A stretch of DNA of 8,521 bases from Candidatus Thermokryptus sp. (GTDB lineage: Bacteria > Bacteroidota > Ignavibacteria > Kryptoniales > Kryptoniaceae). Position numbers and translations under genes: made by a program. Shown one piece after another: positions 1-7,200 of the stretch. The stretch spans positions 1 through 8,521 of the forward strand of contig JAPYWO010000034.1 in NCBI GenBank assembly GCA_028276305.1, in the 5' to 3' direction. Numbering within the stretch: position 1 is the stretch's first letter; each line of letters starts with the position of its first letter. The notes under the pieces were generated by a model. It searched no databases and was not told the origin of the DNA. It saw nothing but the letters and a program-made list of their open reading frames with translations.

Positions 1-568
1 GCTTTTTCGGCTTAAATTCACACTCAAGGATTTGTCTAAATGGTGTTCCACTATTTCTCAATGTAGAATTTCTAACATCAAGGTGTGTATCAACATTAAT
101 TACAATCCTTTCATCAAAATTTTTTGCAAAGCCAAGATAATCTGGGAAAGCTATATCATGACCTCCACCTATGACAATTGGCAAAATCCCATTCTTAACA
201 AATACATAAACAGCACGTTCAAGTCGTTCGTGTATATTTTCAAGCGATCCGTCAACTTTCAAATTACCGATGTCAAAAATTTTCAACTGGGTTAATTGTT
301 CCTGAAAGTTAAAATTAAAAGGAGTTAAGCGGTAAAAATATCTTCTAACTTCATTTGGTGCATCCTTTGCCCCGGGTCTTCCCTTGTTTCTCGTCACTCC
401 CTCATCTTGTGGCACTCCGATTATCACCACATCAACATCTCTGAAATCCTCTCTCTTTCTCAAGACCAAATCCCCCATCCTTGGGTCGCTTTCATCGTTG
501 CGTGAGTAAAAAAATGCTTCATCAACGGGTTCAAAAAACTCAAAAATTTCATCTTCAAAATTTGACAT
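1..568 (-). CDS. hutG: Formimidoylglutamase-like ureohydrolase (arginase family), 3' end cut off by window edge
   Basis: My translation of the minus strand from the ATG at 568 stays open for 189 codons to the left edge. Residues 131-140 read IVIGGGHDIA and residues 158-166 read NVDTHLDVR. These are the first two metal-binding motifs of the arginase/agmatinase/formimidoylglutamase fold, so H137, D160, H162 and D164 should hold the two manganese ions. The segment NSGTPFRQI (172-180) and the early DEGVTRNKGRPGA (55-67) are typical of formimidoylglutamases, which hydrolyse N-formimino-L-glutamate to glutamate and formamide in histidine degradation. The third metal motif (DxD) would lie beyond the edge. 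An in-frame TGA at 581-583 leaves the ATG at 568 as the only good start. No strong Shine-Dalgarno is visible. Agmatinase or another guanidino hydrolase remains possible, since no other hut gene is in view. Confidence 0.85.
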   Translation of the reverse strand, partial: MSNFEDEIFEFFEPVDEAFFYSRNDESDPRMGDLVLRKREDFRDVDVVIIGVPQDEGVTRNKGRPGAKDAPNEVRRYFYRLTPFNFNFQEQLTQLKIFDIGNLKVDGSLENIHERLERAVYVFVKNGILPIVIGGGHDIAFPDYLGFAKNFDERIVINVDTHLDVRNSTLRNSGTPFRQILECEFKPKK

Positions 569-590
569 TTTCAACTCAAATCATTATATT
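562..590 (+). promoter_or_regulatory. Sigma-70 promoter of tRNA-Gly
   Basis: A perfect -35 TTGACA (562-567) is followed by 17 bases and a -10 TATATT (585-590), predicting a start near 597 and a leader of about 13 bases before the tRNA. The -35 box overlaps the start codon (566-568) of the oppositely oriented ureohydrolase gene, so RNA polymerase bound here would compete with transcription through that start. Confidence 0.75.
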
Positions 591-598
591 TATAATGA
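581..598. repeat. 18-bp AT-rich palindrome between divergent hutG-like gene and tRNA-Gly
   Basis: The arms tcattata (581-588) and tataatga (591-598) are perfect inverted repeats around a 2-base centre. The palindrome covers the -10 box of the tRNA promoter on the plus strand (TATATT, 585-590). It also offers a TATAAT on the minus strand (588 to 583), which would place a start about 8 bases before the ureohydrolase ATG. No good -35 for that minus-strand box is present, because the expected position falls at the start of the tRNA gene. It may be a two-way -10 element, an operator, or chance in AT-rich DNA. Confidence 0.5.
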
Positions 599-609
599 AC
601 TTTCCTCCA

Positions 610-682
610 GCGGGAGTAGCTCAGATGGTAGAGCGTCACCTTGCCAAGGTGAATGTCGCGGGTTCGAGTCCCGTCTCCCGCT
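610..682 (+). tRNA. tRNA-Gly (anticodon GCC)
   Basis: A complete 73-base cloverleaf can be folded by eye. The acceptor stem is 610-616 with 675-681 (7 of 7 pairs). The D stem is gctc (619-622) with gagc (631-634). The anticodon stem is 636-640 with 648-652, and its loop ttgccaa places GCC at 643-645. The variable loop is 5 bases (653-657), and the T stem is 658-662 with 670-674 (one G-U) around ttcgagt. The discriminator base at 682 is T, as usual for bacterial glycine tRNAs. CCA is not encoded, so it must be added after transcription. It decodes GGC and GGU. It lies on the opposite strand to all protein genes in the window, between the ureohydrolase and the sixA gene. Confidence 0.97.
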
Positions 683-692
683 CTCTTTTTTT
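683..692 (+). terminator. T-tract behind tRNA-Gly, possible terminator
   Basis: Directly after the tRNA discriminator comes ctc and a run of seven T (686-692). The tRNA's own GC-rich acceptor/T arm could serve as the upstream hairpin, so that transcription stops before running into the 3' end of the convergent sixA gene, whose stop codon is at 700-702. There is no separate dedicated hairpin. Confidence 0.4.
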
Positions 693-699
693 GACAAAT

Positions 700-1203
700 T
701 TAAACCAATTTTGTTCCACCCTCAATTAAACTTAAAATTTGTTCCGGATGAATAAACCAACGCAAAGTTCCTCCCGACTGAACAAATGAAGAAATTTCAA
801 CACAAGCAACGCTATTCTTTTTAAAATCAATTCTCCTCGGAAGCCCCAAAACCCACGAAAGGAAATCTCCAAGATGTGGCTCATGACCTACGAGAAATAA
901 ACTTCCCACATGAAGCGAATTTAAAACATCAAGCAAAAGTTTAAAATCAGAGCCAGGGATGAGTTCATTTATTTTTAAAACCTCCTTTTCAATTCCAAAA
1001 ACCTCTCGTATTATTTCCGCTGTCTGGACCGCTCTAACAAACGGGCTCGCCCCAAGAAGTTCAAATTCAATGTTCATCCGTTTCAAACCCAGTGCAACTT
1101 TTTGCGTCATCTCCCTCCCAATTTCCGTCAATTCCCTATCAAAATCGCTCATCCCTGGCTTTTTAGCTTCGGCGTCTGCGTGACGCATTAAATATAAAAG
1201 CAA
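700..1203 (-). CDS. sixA: SixA-type phosphohistidine phosphatase (histidine phosphatase superfamily)
   Basis: This is a 167-residue cytoplasmic protein with the histidine phosphatase signature: YLMRHADAE at 4-12 (R7, catalytic H8), RELTEIGRE at 23-31, SPFVRAVQTAEI at 53-64 (R57 phosphate-binding), and VGHEPHLGDFLSWVLG at 105-120 (H107 second catalytic histidine). The length and the FKKNSVACVEI and LRWFIHPEQI segments fit SixA, which removes phosphate from phosphohistidine on phosphorelay or PTS-type carrier proteins. The target here is unknown, since no histidine kinase or HPt protein is in view. The start chosen is TTG at 1203: it keeps the first beta strand (LLYL) before the RHA motif, whereas the next ATG (codon 6, 1188) would remove it. 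Only six bases separate it from the stop of the upstream peptidase gene, so the two are probably co-transcribed. No Shine-Dalgarno is visible. Confidence 0.9.
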   Translation of the reverse strand: MLLYLMRHADAEAKKPGMSDFDRELTEIGREMTQKVALGLKRMNIEFELLGASPFVRAVQTAEIIREVFGIEKEVLKINELIPGSDFKLLLDVLNSLHVGSLFLVGHEPHLGDFLSWVLGLPRRIDFKKNSVACVEISSFVQSGGTLRWFIHPEQILSLIEGGTKLV

Positions 1204-1209
1204 TTTAAA

Positions 1210-3075
1210 TCAATTTTTATTTTTCACATATTTATCAAGGAATTCAACGACGGCTTTATATGCTTTTATTCTGTTCTTCAATTTCGCAAGTCCGTGACCT
1301 TCATCATCAAAGACGAGATATTCAACAATTCCACCACGCGATTTTATTGACTCTACTATTTGATCTGATTCGGATTTCGGAACGCGCGGGTCATTAGCCC
1401 CTTGAATTATCATAAGCGGTGCCTTTATCCTTTCAACATGATAAAAAGGTGATATTTCCTTTAAAAATTCAGCATCTTTTTCCGGGTCTCCATATTCAGC
1501 CATCCTATGTCTTTGTCTCCAAGCCCCAGTGTTTTTAAGGAATGTCAGGAAATTTGAAATTCCAACAAGGTCAACTCCTGCTGCCCATAGATCAGGATAA
1601 AATGTAACAGCGGAAAGCGTCATATACCCGCCGTAACTTCCACCATAAACGATGATTTTCCTCGGGTTGATATAACCCGTCGTTTTCAAAAATTCCGGTA
1701 TCATCGCCACATCCTTTATAGCATCCTTACGCTTTGTAGTATTATCAAGCGAAGCATATGTTTTCCCATAGCCAGTGCTACCACGAATATTTGGAGCATA
1801 AATGGCATAACCATTATTTATGAAAAATTGATAAAGAGCTGAGAATCTCGGGAGTTCTTGCGCTTCAGGACCACCATGAATTGAAACGATAACTGGCAAA
1901 GAACTATCTCTCTTTGCGTTTTTCGGAAGATAAAGATATCCCGGAATTTCAAGTCCATCAAACGATTTGAAACGGACAAGTTTTGGCTCCACAAATGAAG
2001 AAAGTGGAATTCCAGCAGTTGAACTGTAAGTGATTTGTTTGACTTTTTTCGTCACGAAATCGTAATAGTAAATATCCTGATTCTTAACCGGGCTTTGATA
2101 TGTGAAAATCAACTTTCGCCCATCGCTTGTGAATTTTAAGCTTCCGATAATACCACCTGTTGGGAAACCGAGATTAACAACTTTCTTTGTAGCTATGTCA
2201 AGTGCGTATACCTCGCTATAACCATCCACATTTAACACGAAGACGATCTTTTTCCCATCTTTTGAAAGTTCAAATGTCTCAATATCCCAATTCGTGCTGT
2301 AAATGTAATTTAATTTTCCCGTTTTAATATCAATATAAGCAAGCCCAACAAATTCCTTCCCTTCATCTGAAAGTAGATAAATTTTGCGTGAATCATTTGA
2401 AAACTTCGGACTCATATACCGCGTTGGCTGAGTATGCGGTGTTATGTTAACTACTTTGCCAGATGGATATTCAACCAAATAAAGGTCATTATCAAAGCTA
2501 CTTCTGCTTTGTGAGACGAGTATATACTTATTGTCCGAAGACCATGCGACGACGGAGTTATTTCCATCATTTTGCCAAATTAAATCAACTTTTCCCGTTT
2601 TAATGTTCATAACATAAACATCAAAGAATGCTCTGTTCCTTTCATTTGATGTGAAAGCGAACATCGTCCCATCGCTTGACCAAGCCCCAAAGTTATAAAT
2701 GACATCGTCTTTGAAAGTCAAACGCCTTATCTCGCTTCCGTCCGACTTTAAGAGGAAAAGTTGCGTTCTCTCATTACCACCCGAGTCCTTCCCGAACAAA
2801 ATCCAATATTTATCCTTTGGATTCCAAGATGCGAACTGAACTCGTTCGTCAAAAAATGTCAATTGCTCCGGGCAACCCCGCTCAATCCCGATTTTCCAAA
2901 TTTGATTCGTCCCGGTTATGTCAGTAAGATACGCTATAAATTTTCCATCGGGTGAAACGGTGGGAGAGCCAGCGCTTTTGATGTTAAGATACTGTTCAAT
3001 CGTGTAGTTTTGGGCAAATAAAGAAAGTGTAAACAAAATAAGAAAAGCTAACAAAGCTTGAAGGGGTTTTCTCAT
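1210..3075 (-). CDS. Secreted S9-family peptidase (acylaminoacyl-peptidase / dipeptidyl-peptidase type)
   Basis: The protein has 621 residues. Residues 1-21 form a signal peptide (MRK, a hydrophobic stretch, then LFA before Q22), so it acts in the periplasm or outside the cell. Residues of about 30-350 are beta-propeller repeats of the PD40/WD40-like kind, with recurring blade signatures such as SPDGKFIAYLT (41-51), WSSDGTMFAFTSN (132-144) and TSDGRKLIF (316-324). The alpha/beta-hydrolase domain follows from about 365: oxyanion-region HGGP at 400-403, nucleophile in GGSYGG (S480), acid in GANDPRVP (D562) and catalytic histidine in DEGHG (H594). All three catalytic residues are present, and the length is normal for bacterial COG1506 enzymes. 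The family cleaves short peptides from the N-terminus; the exact specificity (acylaminoacyl, dipeptidyl or prolyl) cannot be told. It has its own promoter at 3114-3142 and probably heads a two-gene unit with sixA. No Shine-Dalgarno is seen before the ATG. Confidence 0.93.
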   Translation of the reverse strand: MRKPLQALLAFLILFTLSLFAQNYTIEQYLNIKSAGSPTVSPDGKFIAYLTDITGTNQIWKIGIERGCPEQLTFFDERVQFASWNPKDKYWILFGKDSGGNERTQLFLLKSDGSEIRRLTFKDDVIYNFGAWSSDGTMFAFTSNERNRAFFDVYVMNIKTGKVDLIWQNDGNNSVVAWSSDNKYILVSQSRSSFDNDLYLVEYPSGKVVNITPHTQPTRYMSPKFSNDSRKIYLLSDEGKEFVGLAYIDIKTGKLNYIYSTNWDIETFELSKDGKKIVFVLNVDGYSEVYALDIATKKVVNLGFPTGGIIGSLKFTSDGRKLIFTYQSPVKNQDIYYYDFVTKKVKQITYSSTAGIPLSSFVEPKLVRFKSFDGLEIPGYLYLPKNAKRDSSLPVIVSIHGGPEAQELPRFSALYQFFINNGYAIYAPNIRGSTGYGKTYASLDNTTKRKDAIKDVAMIPEFLKTTGYINPRKIIVYGGSYGGYMTLSAVTFYPDLWAAGVDLVGISNFLTFLKNTGAWRQRHRMAEYGDPEKDAEFLKEISPFYHVERIKAPLMIIQGANDPRVPKSESDQIVESIKSRGGIVEYLVFDDEGHGLAKLKNRIKAYKAVVEFLDKYVKNKN

Positions 3076-3113
3076 AGCGTTAAAGATGATTTGTTTTTGT
3101 CGGTTACGAAGTG

Positions 3114-3142
3114 AATTTATGAAAAATCAATTTTTCTGTCAA
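3114..3142 (-). promoter_or_regulatory. Sigma-70 promoter of the S9 peptidase–sixA unit
   Basis: Reading the minus strand, a perfect TTGACA (3142 to 3137) is followed by 17 bases and TAAATT (3119 to 3114). The predicted start is near 3107, giving a 5' leader of about 32 bases before the ATG at 3075. It lies just downstream of the terminator that ends the neighbouring operon, as expected for an independent unit. Confidence 0.7.
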
Positions 3143-3163
3143 GAGGGGAAATTTTTAGATTGG

Positions 3164-3194
3164 AAATAAAAAAGGCGGGCTTAAAAAGCCCGCC
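3164..3194 (-). terminator. Strong rho-independent terminator after the PorV-like gene
   Basis: On the minus strand, a 9-bp stem (GGCGGGCTT, 3194-3186, with AAGCCCGCC, 3182-3174) closes a 3-base loop and is followed by TTTTTTATTT (3173-3164). It starts 10 bases after the stop codon at 3205-3207 and ends the leftward TonB receptor–secreted protein–PorV operon. Its U-tract ends about 20 bases before the next gene's -35 box. Confidence 0.93.
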
Positions 3195-3204
3195 AGATGA
3201 GGGA

Positions 3205-4224
3205 TTAAAATCCAACTTTGAGATTGAACAGATGATTTGCGCTAAAATATGTCACCGGGACATAAGCATAATCAAATGACAGCTTAAGCCCAATCAAACT
3301 CTCTGTGTTCAAGCCGACACCCAAAGTATAGTGATGCCATATTGAAGTCAAGTCACCCGTCTTGTTGTAATTATAGCCAGCGCGCAGGAAGAGGACATTT
3401 TTAAATGCATACTCAAATCCAAACTTATACGCATCAAGCGCATAGAAATTATTTGCTTGATATGTTCCTGTGAATGAGAAGTTATTTGCCTCACCAAGGG
3501 CGAGGTTATAACCAAGCCCGATTTCAAAAGATGTCGGCATTTGGAACGAAGCAGCTTCAACTTTATAAAATGTCAACCCTCTTTCTGAGCCCGGGACCTC
3601 CGCTTGAACCCAAAGCCCTGAACCTCCATATTTCATTGTCGGTCCGATATTCTTAATCACAACGCCAAGTGAAAGCCCCGGGATGTTAAGCATATTCCTG
3701 TATTGAACCCCGGCATCAAAAGCAACTCCAAGAGCGCTTACCCTTCCGAAGCTTTCGCTTATAAGGTTAAAGTTTGCACCAACTGAAACACGATCGGATA
3801 ACCTTTTTGAGTATGTCAATCCAACTACAAAGAAGTTCGGGCTTATAATTTCGCCCGTACCGTCAGGTTGAAATTCCGTCGTCACAGGAATATCCCCAAT
3901 GTTAAATGTCCTCAATGACAAACCGACGGAGCCAAATCCAAATTTACCCACAACCGAAAGATAATTGATCCCTATATCAGCGATATACTTTCTGTAAGAA
4001 AACATCGCTTGACCATTTCCGACAAGCCAATCAACACCGCTTGGGTTCCAAGTTATCGCTTCTACTCCTTCAGCAAGGATGCCGGATGCACCAGCCATTG
4101 CTGTATATTTTGCACCAACAGGGATTGTAAGCTCTGGCGCAGCAGATGTCCCCGCCTTTGACTGAGATAAAGCAAAACCACAAGCGAGCAAGCTTAAGGC
4201 CACAATTAAATAAATTTTCCTCAT
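3205..4224 (-). CDS. PorV/PorQ-family outer-membrane beta-barrel protein
   Basis: This 339-residue protein has an N-terminal signal (residues 1-20, MRKIYLIVALSLLACGFALS). The mature start KAGTSAAPELTIPVGAKYTAMAG (23-45) and GVEAITWNPSGV (53-64) match the conserved N-terminal region of PorV/PorQ proteins. The rest is alternating, glycine- and aromatic-rich beta-strand sequence, and it ends in HLFNLKVGF with the C-terminal phenylalanine expected of an outer-membrane barrel. In the T9SS, PorV shuttles secreted substrates from the SprA (Sov) pore to the attachment complex; many FCB genomes carry several paralogues linked to other functions. The gene follows a T9SS-like secreted protein in the same direction. 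LLAC at 12-15 resembles a lipobox, but cleavage near residue 21 by signal peptidase I is more likely for a barrel. No promoter is visible in the 62-bp gap, so it probably depends on read-through. Confidence 0.82.
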   Translation of the reverse strand: MRKIYLIVALSLLACGFALSQSKAGTSAAPELTIPVGAKYTAMAGASGILAEGVEAITWNPSGVDWLVGNGQAMFSYRKYIADIGINYLSVVGKFGFGSVGLSLRTFNIGDIPVTTEFQPDGTGEIISPNFFVVGLTYSKRLSDRVSVGANFNLISESFGRVSALGVAFDAGVQYRNMLNIPGLSLGVVIKNIGPTMKYGGSGLWVQAEVPGSERGLTFYKVEAASFQMPTSFEIGLGYNLALGEANNFSFTGTYQANNFYALDAYKFGFEYAFKNVLFLRAGYNYNKTGDLTSIWHHYTLGVGLNTESLIGLKLSFDYAYVPVTYFSANHLFNLKVGF

Positions 4225-4233
4225 AGCTCAAAA

Positions 4234-4237
4234 CTCC
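4234..4237 (-). promoter_or_regulatory. Ribosome binding site of the PorV-like gene
   Basis: GGAG on the minus strand sits 9 bases before the ATG at 4224, in the run CGGAGTTTTGAGCT. It supports the chosen start and lies in an otherwise A-rich, probably unstructured leader just after the hairpin at 4258-4278. Confidence 0.65.
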
Positions 4238-4257
4238 GTTTTTTTATTTTTTAATAA

Positions 4258-4278
4258 ACCGCCCCCAAAAGGGGCGGT
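4258..4278 (-). terminator. GC-rich intercistronic hairpin, probable attenuator or mRNA-processing element
   Basis: On the minus strand, ACCGCCCC (4278-4271) pairs with GGGGCGGT (4265-4258) around a 5-base loop, 8 to 9 bases after the stop codon of the 1093-residue protein. What follows is TTATTAAAAAATAAAAAAA, which is A-rich and not a U-tract. It should therefore be a poor intrinsic terminator, and partial read-through into the PorV-like gene is expected. It could also protect the 3' end of the upstream message. Confidence 0.6.
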
Positions 4279-4286
4279 GTTTAACT

Positions 4287-7200
4287 TTAATAAACTGGCA
4301 AGAACTCTTCTTCTTGAACTATCATCAACTTAACTATCTTCGTTTTCCCTATTTCAGGCATATCAATGTGAGCTATATAAATACCACTTGCAACCGGCAA
4401 ATTGTGCTCATTCCTCAAATCCCAACGAGCAAATTGCGTGTCATCATCTTTATAAATCGTTCTGACAAGAACACCAGCAAGGTTAAATATCCTTATGGTT
4501 GCCTTCTTCGGTAAATGATTGAAGGTGATATATTTTACAAGTCGGTCCGTTTCCATGAGGTTAAATCCATAATACGGGTTCGGGAATGCATTTATCTTTT
4601 CAACATCTTCTTTCGCCAACTGAATATCACCAATTGTTGGCTTCTGCGTAACATATTGGAATGTATCAGCCGGGGTATTCACACGATTCGGTATAAGTTG
4701 TATTGTGACATCAGCACCATATGGTTCCCTTGTCCCTCTCTGACCAAGCCACAAAGCCCAAAGGACAGGATACGCTGAATGATTTGAACCATTTGTCATA
4801 AAACCTGTCCCTGTTAATGGATTCCATCTCGTTCCTGTTGGGTCATAGTTATCATCCAGAATCCAAACATACTCATATGGCGTAACTTCTTCAGCTGCAT
4901 CGGAAATGTCCCACTGTTGATTTCCGTTACGATCACGAACAACCACATTAAGTTGCCTCGGTTGAGCTGGATTTTCTATATCATAAACCTGGAAAGGAAC
5001 ATCAAAGAAACCTTCATATGTACCGTTATCCCAAGTTCTATAGAAAAATGCCTTTTGCCCTTTTGTCACATCAAAGTAGTATTTCTCGCCAAGATCGTAT
5101 TTACCATTTCCATTTGTATCATCATAGGCTGTCTTTGCAGTAAATCTTATCTCAACTGATTTAAAGTCACCTGGTGCGACACTGCTACCAGTGAAGTTTG
5201 GTCCAAGATAAGCCCCGCCGAAAAGCAATTCCCCATGTGCGCTAGGAGCTGCTGTAAACCATCTATCAGCTGCACCTTGTGTGACCAACCATTCTTTACC
5301 TTCAAGTGGTGGACCCATCACTTTAACAAGTACGCCATCAACTACTGGATAAGCATCATCACCGGATTGATTTGAACTGCTTGCTTTTACTTTGTTTTCA
5401 TTTACATCAACAACAAACCAATTACCCGCGTTATCAAATCTAACCTGATAAGTATGTCCTGTTGTAATTGATGGGTCAACAAGTATTGCGACAACCTGTC
5501 CATCACTTTTACCGCTTTTACGGGTTACAGTAAGTGTATCGCCAACGGTTCCATAGTATCTTGTTCCAGGCGGTGGCGATTGCGGTGTTACAGCAAGAAC
5601 CACGGGCGTACTTTCAAGGGCTCTAAATGGTGAAGTCGGGTCTGGATTATAGGCATAAGCTGTTACAGCGTAATAATATGTCTGACCATTTACAAGCGGT
5701 CTTTGACGGACATAATCCGTTTTCAAATCAATATATCGTTTTATCCCGGAATTTGAACCTGTCTGAACTGGGACGAGGAGAAGCACACCTGTCTTCGGGT
5801 CAATTGTTCTATCAAGTATTACAGTCACATCATTTACGAGGTCATAAGTTGCTATTTTTACCGCTTCGCTCAAACTGGCGTTTGGGGAAGGTAATTGATA
5901 AACATTGTATCCTTCAAATGAGAAGCCAGCGGAGTTGAAATTCTCAATGCTATTAACACTATTTTCATTCCATCCCCAGTTCAAGACAATTTGGCGGTCA
6001 AGTTGAGCTACTTTAACATTTGGCGATGGCGGAGGAGACGGCAAAACGAAAAGATTGTCATAAGCAAATTGAGCATATGAATCATAATACTTCAAAACCT
6101 GAACGCTTGAAATATTATCCGCACCCATTGCGCCTATCAATGCAACGACTATTTCAGCTGTATCTCCAAGCGACATACTAAACGGTCCAGTGACAAGAAC
6201 AATTCTCCTATCACCCGGTGGTATCTCCCTCCCATCAATCCAACCTGTCCTTGTCACAGGGTCACCTGCAACAGCATATCTCGTCGGATATCCATCCCTG
6301 AACGCAGTCCAGAAAGGTCTGTAATCCGGATAAGCAGGTCTTGGCAAACCAGCACGCATAAGATTATACCACTCATACTGGTTCGTCGGGTCGCTTATCC
6401 CAGTCCCAGCTGCAAAGAAAACAAACGCTGACAATGCATTCTCACTCCAATACTTATAACCCTTCCTCCACTTCAAACCAATAACCGCCGAATCATTCGG
6501 ATTCCCCGTATAATATGCAGGTCCTTGCAAAAAGTCAAATCCAACAGCAGGTGCAGGATAACCCAAAGCTTGATATTCAGCGTCAACTGTATTTGCATTG
6601 TAAACAAAACCAAGCCCAAGGACAGAATCACAACCCGCAAGGTCATCAGAATAATTCCCAAGGTCAGGGTCTGACCACTTAACAATATACATGCTGTCTA
6701 TCCTTGACCCAGGGTTTGATGTCGCTGTCCCCTTGTAAATTATCCTAAATTGCTGGAAAATTATATTGTTCAACGGATTTGAAACAGAATAAGCCCATTC
6801 CGTAACTTGAAGCTCAAGCCCTATTGATGGTGAACCGAAGACCTGAATTCCAACATCTGAATTCAAATCATTTGCAACAGTCCAAACCGTCTGATGTGCA
6901 CCCGGAATCCCGGGGACATGGTTTGGATTGTTTGGGTCAAATCCAGGTCCATATTTTACTTGATAAGCATCAGGTCCTGTTGTCGTATACCAGGGTGCAC
7001 CCTTTGAAGCTGGCCAATCCATCCAATCGTTCTCATATTGCTGGCGAACCGCAGCTACATCAGCATCGGTGACATCTTTCAACGGCTTCTGGAAAAACTC
7101 CGCTGCATCAGCTCTCAAATCCGCTGTCTTATAATCTGGGCGAACCCTCCAAACACGCCTCACATTTGGATCAGATGGATTCTCAGCTTGACCTTGAGCG

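Noticed and set aside
32..295. Plus-strand open frame of 87 codons
   Set aside because: It lies opposite the ureohydrolase, whose metal-binding motifs are clear in the minus-strand frame.
481..729. Plus-strand open frame of 82 codons
   Set aside because: It runs through the whole tRNA-Gly gene and the 5' part of the ureohydrolase on the other strand; it has no family resemblance.
4258..4278. Hairpin as a terminator for a plus-strand transcript
   Set aside because: No plus-strand gene precedes it, and the sequence after it on the plus strand (gtttaac) has no T-tract.
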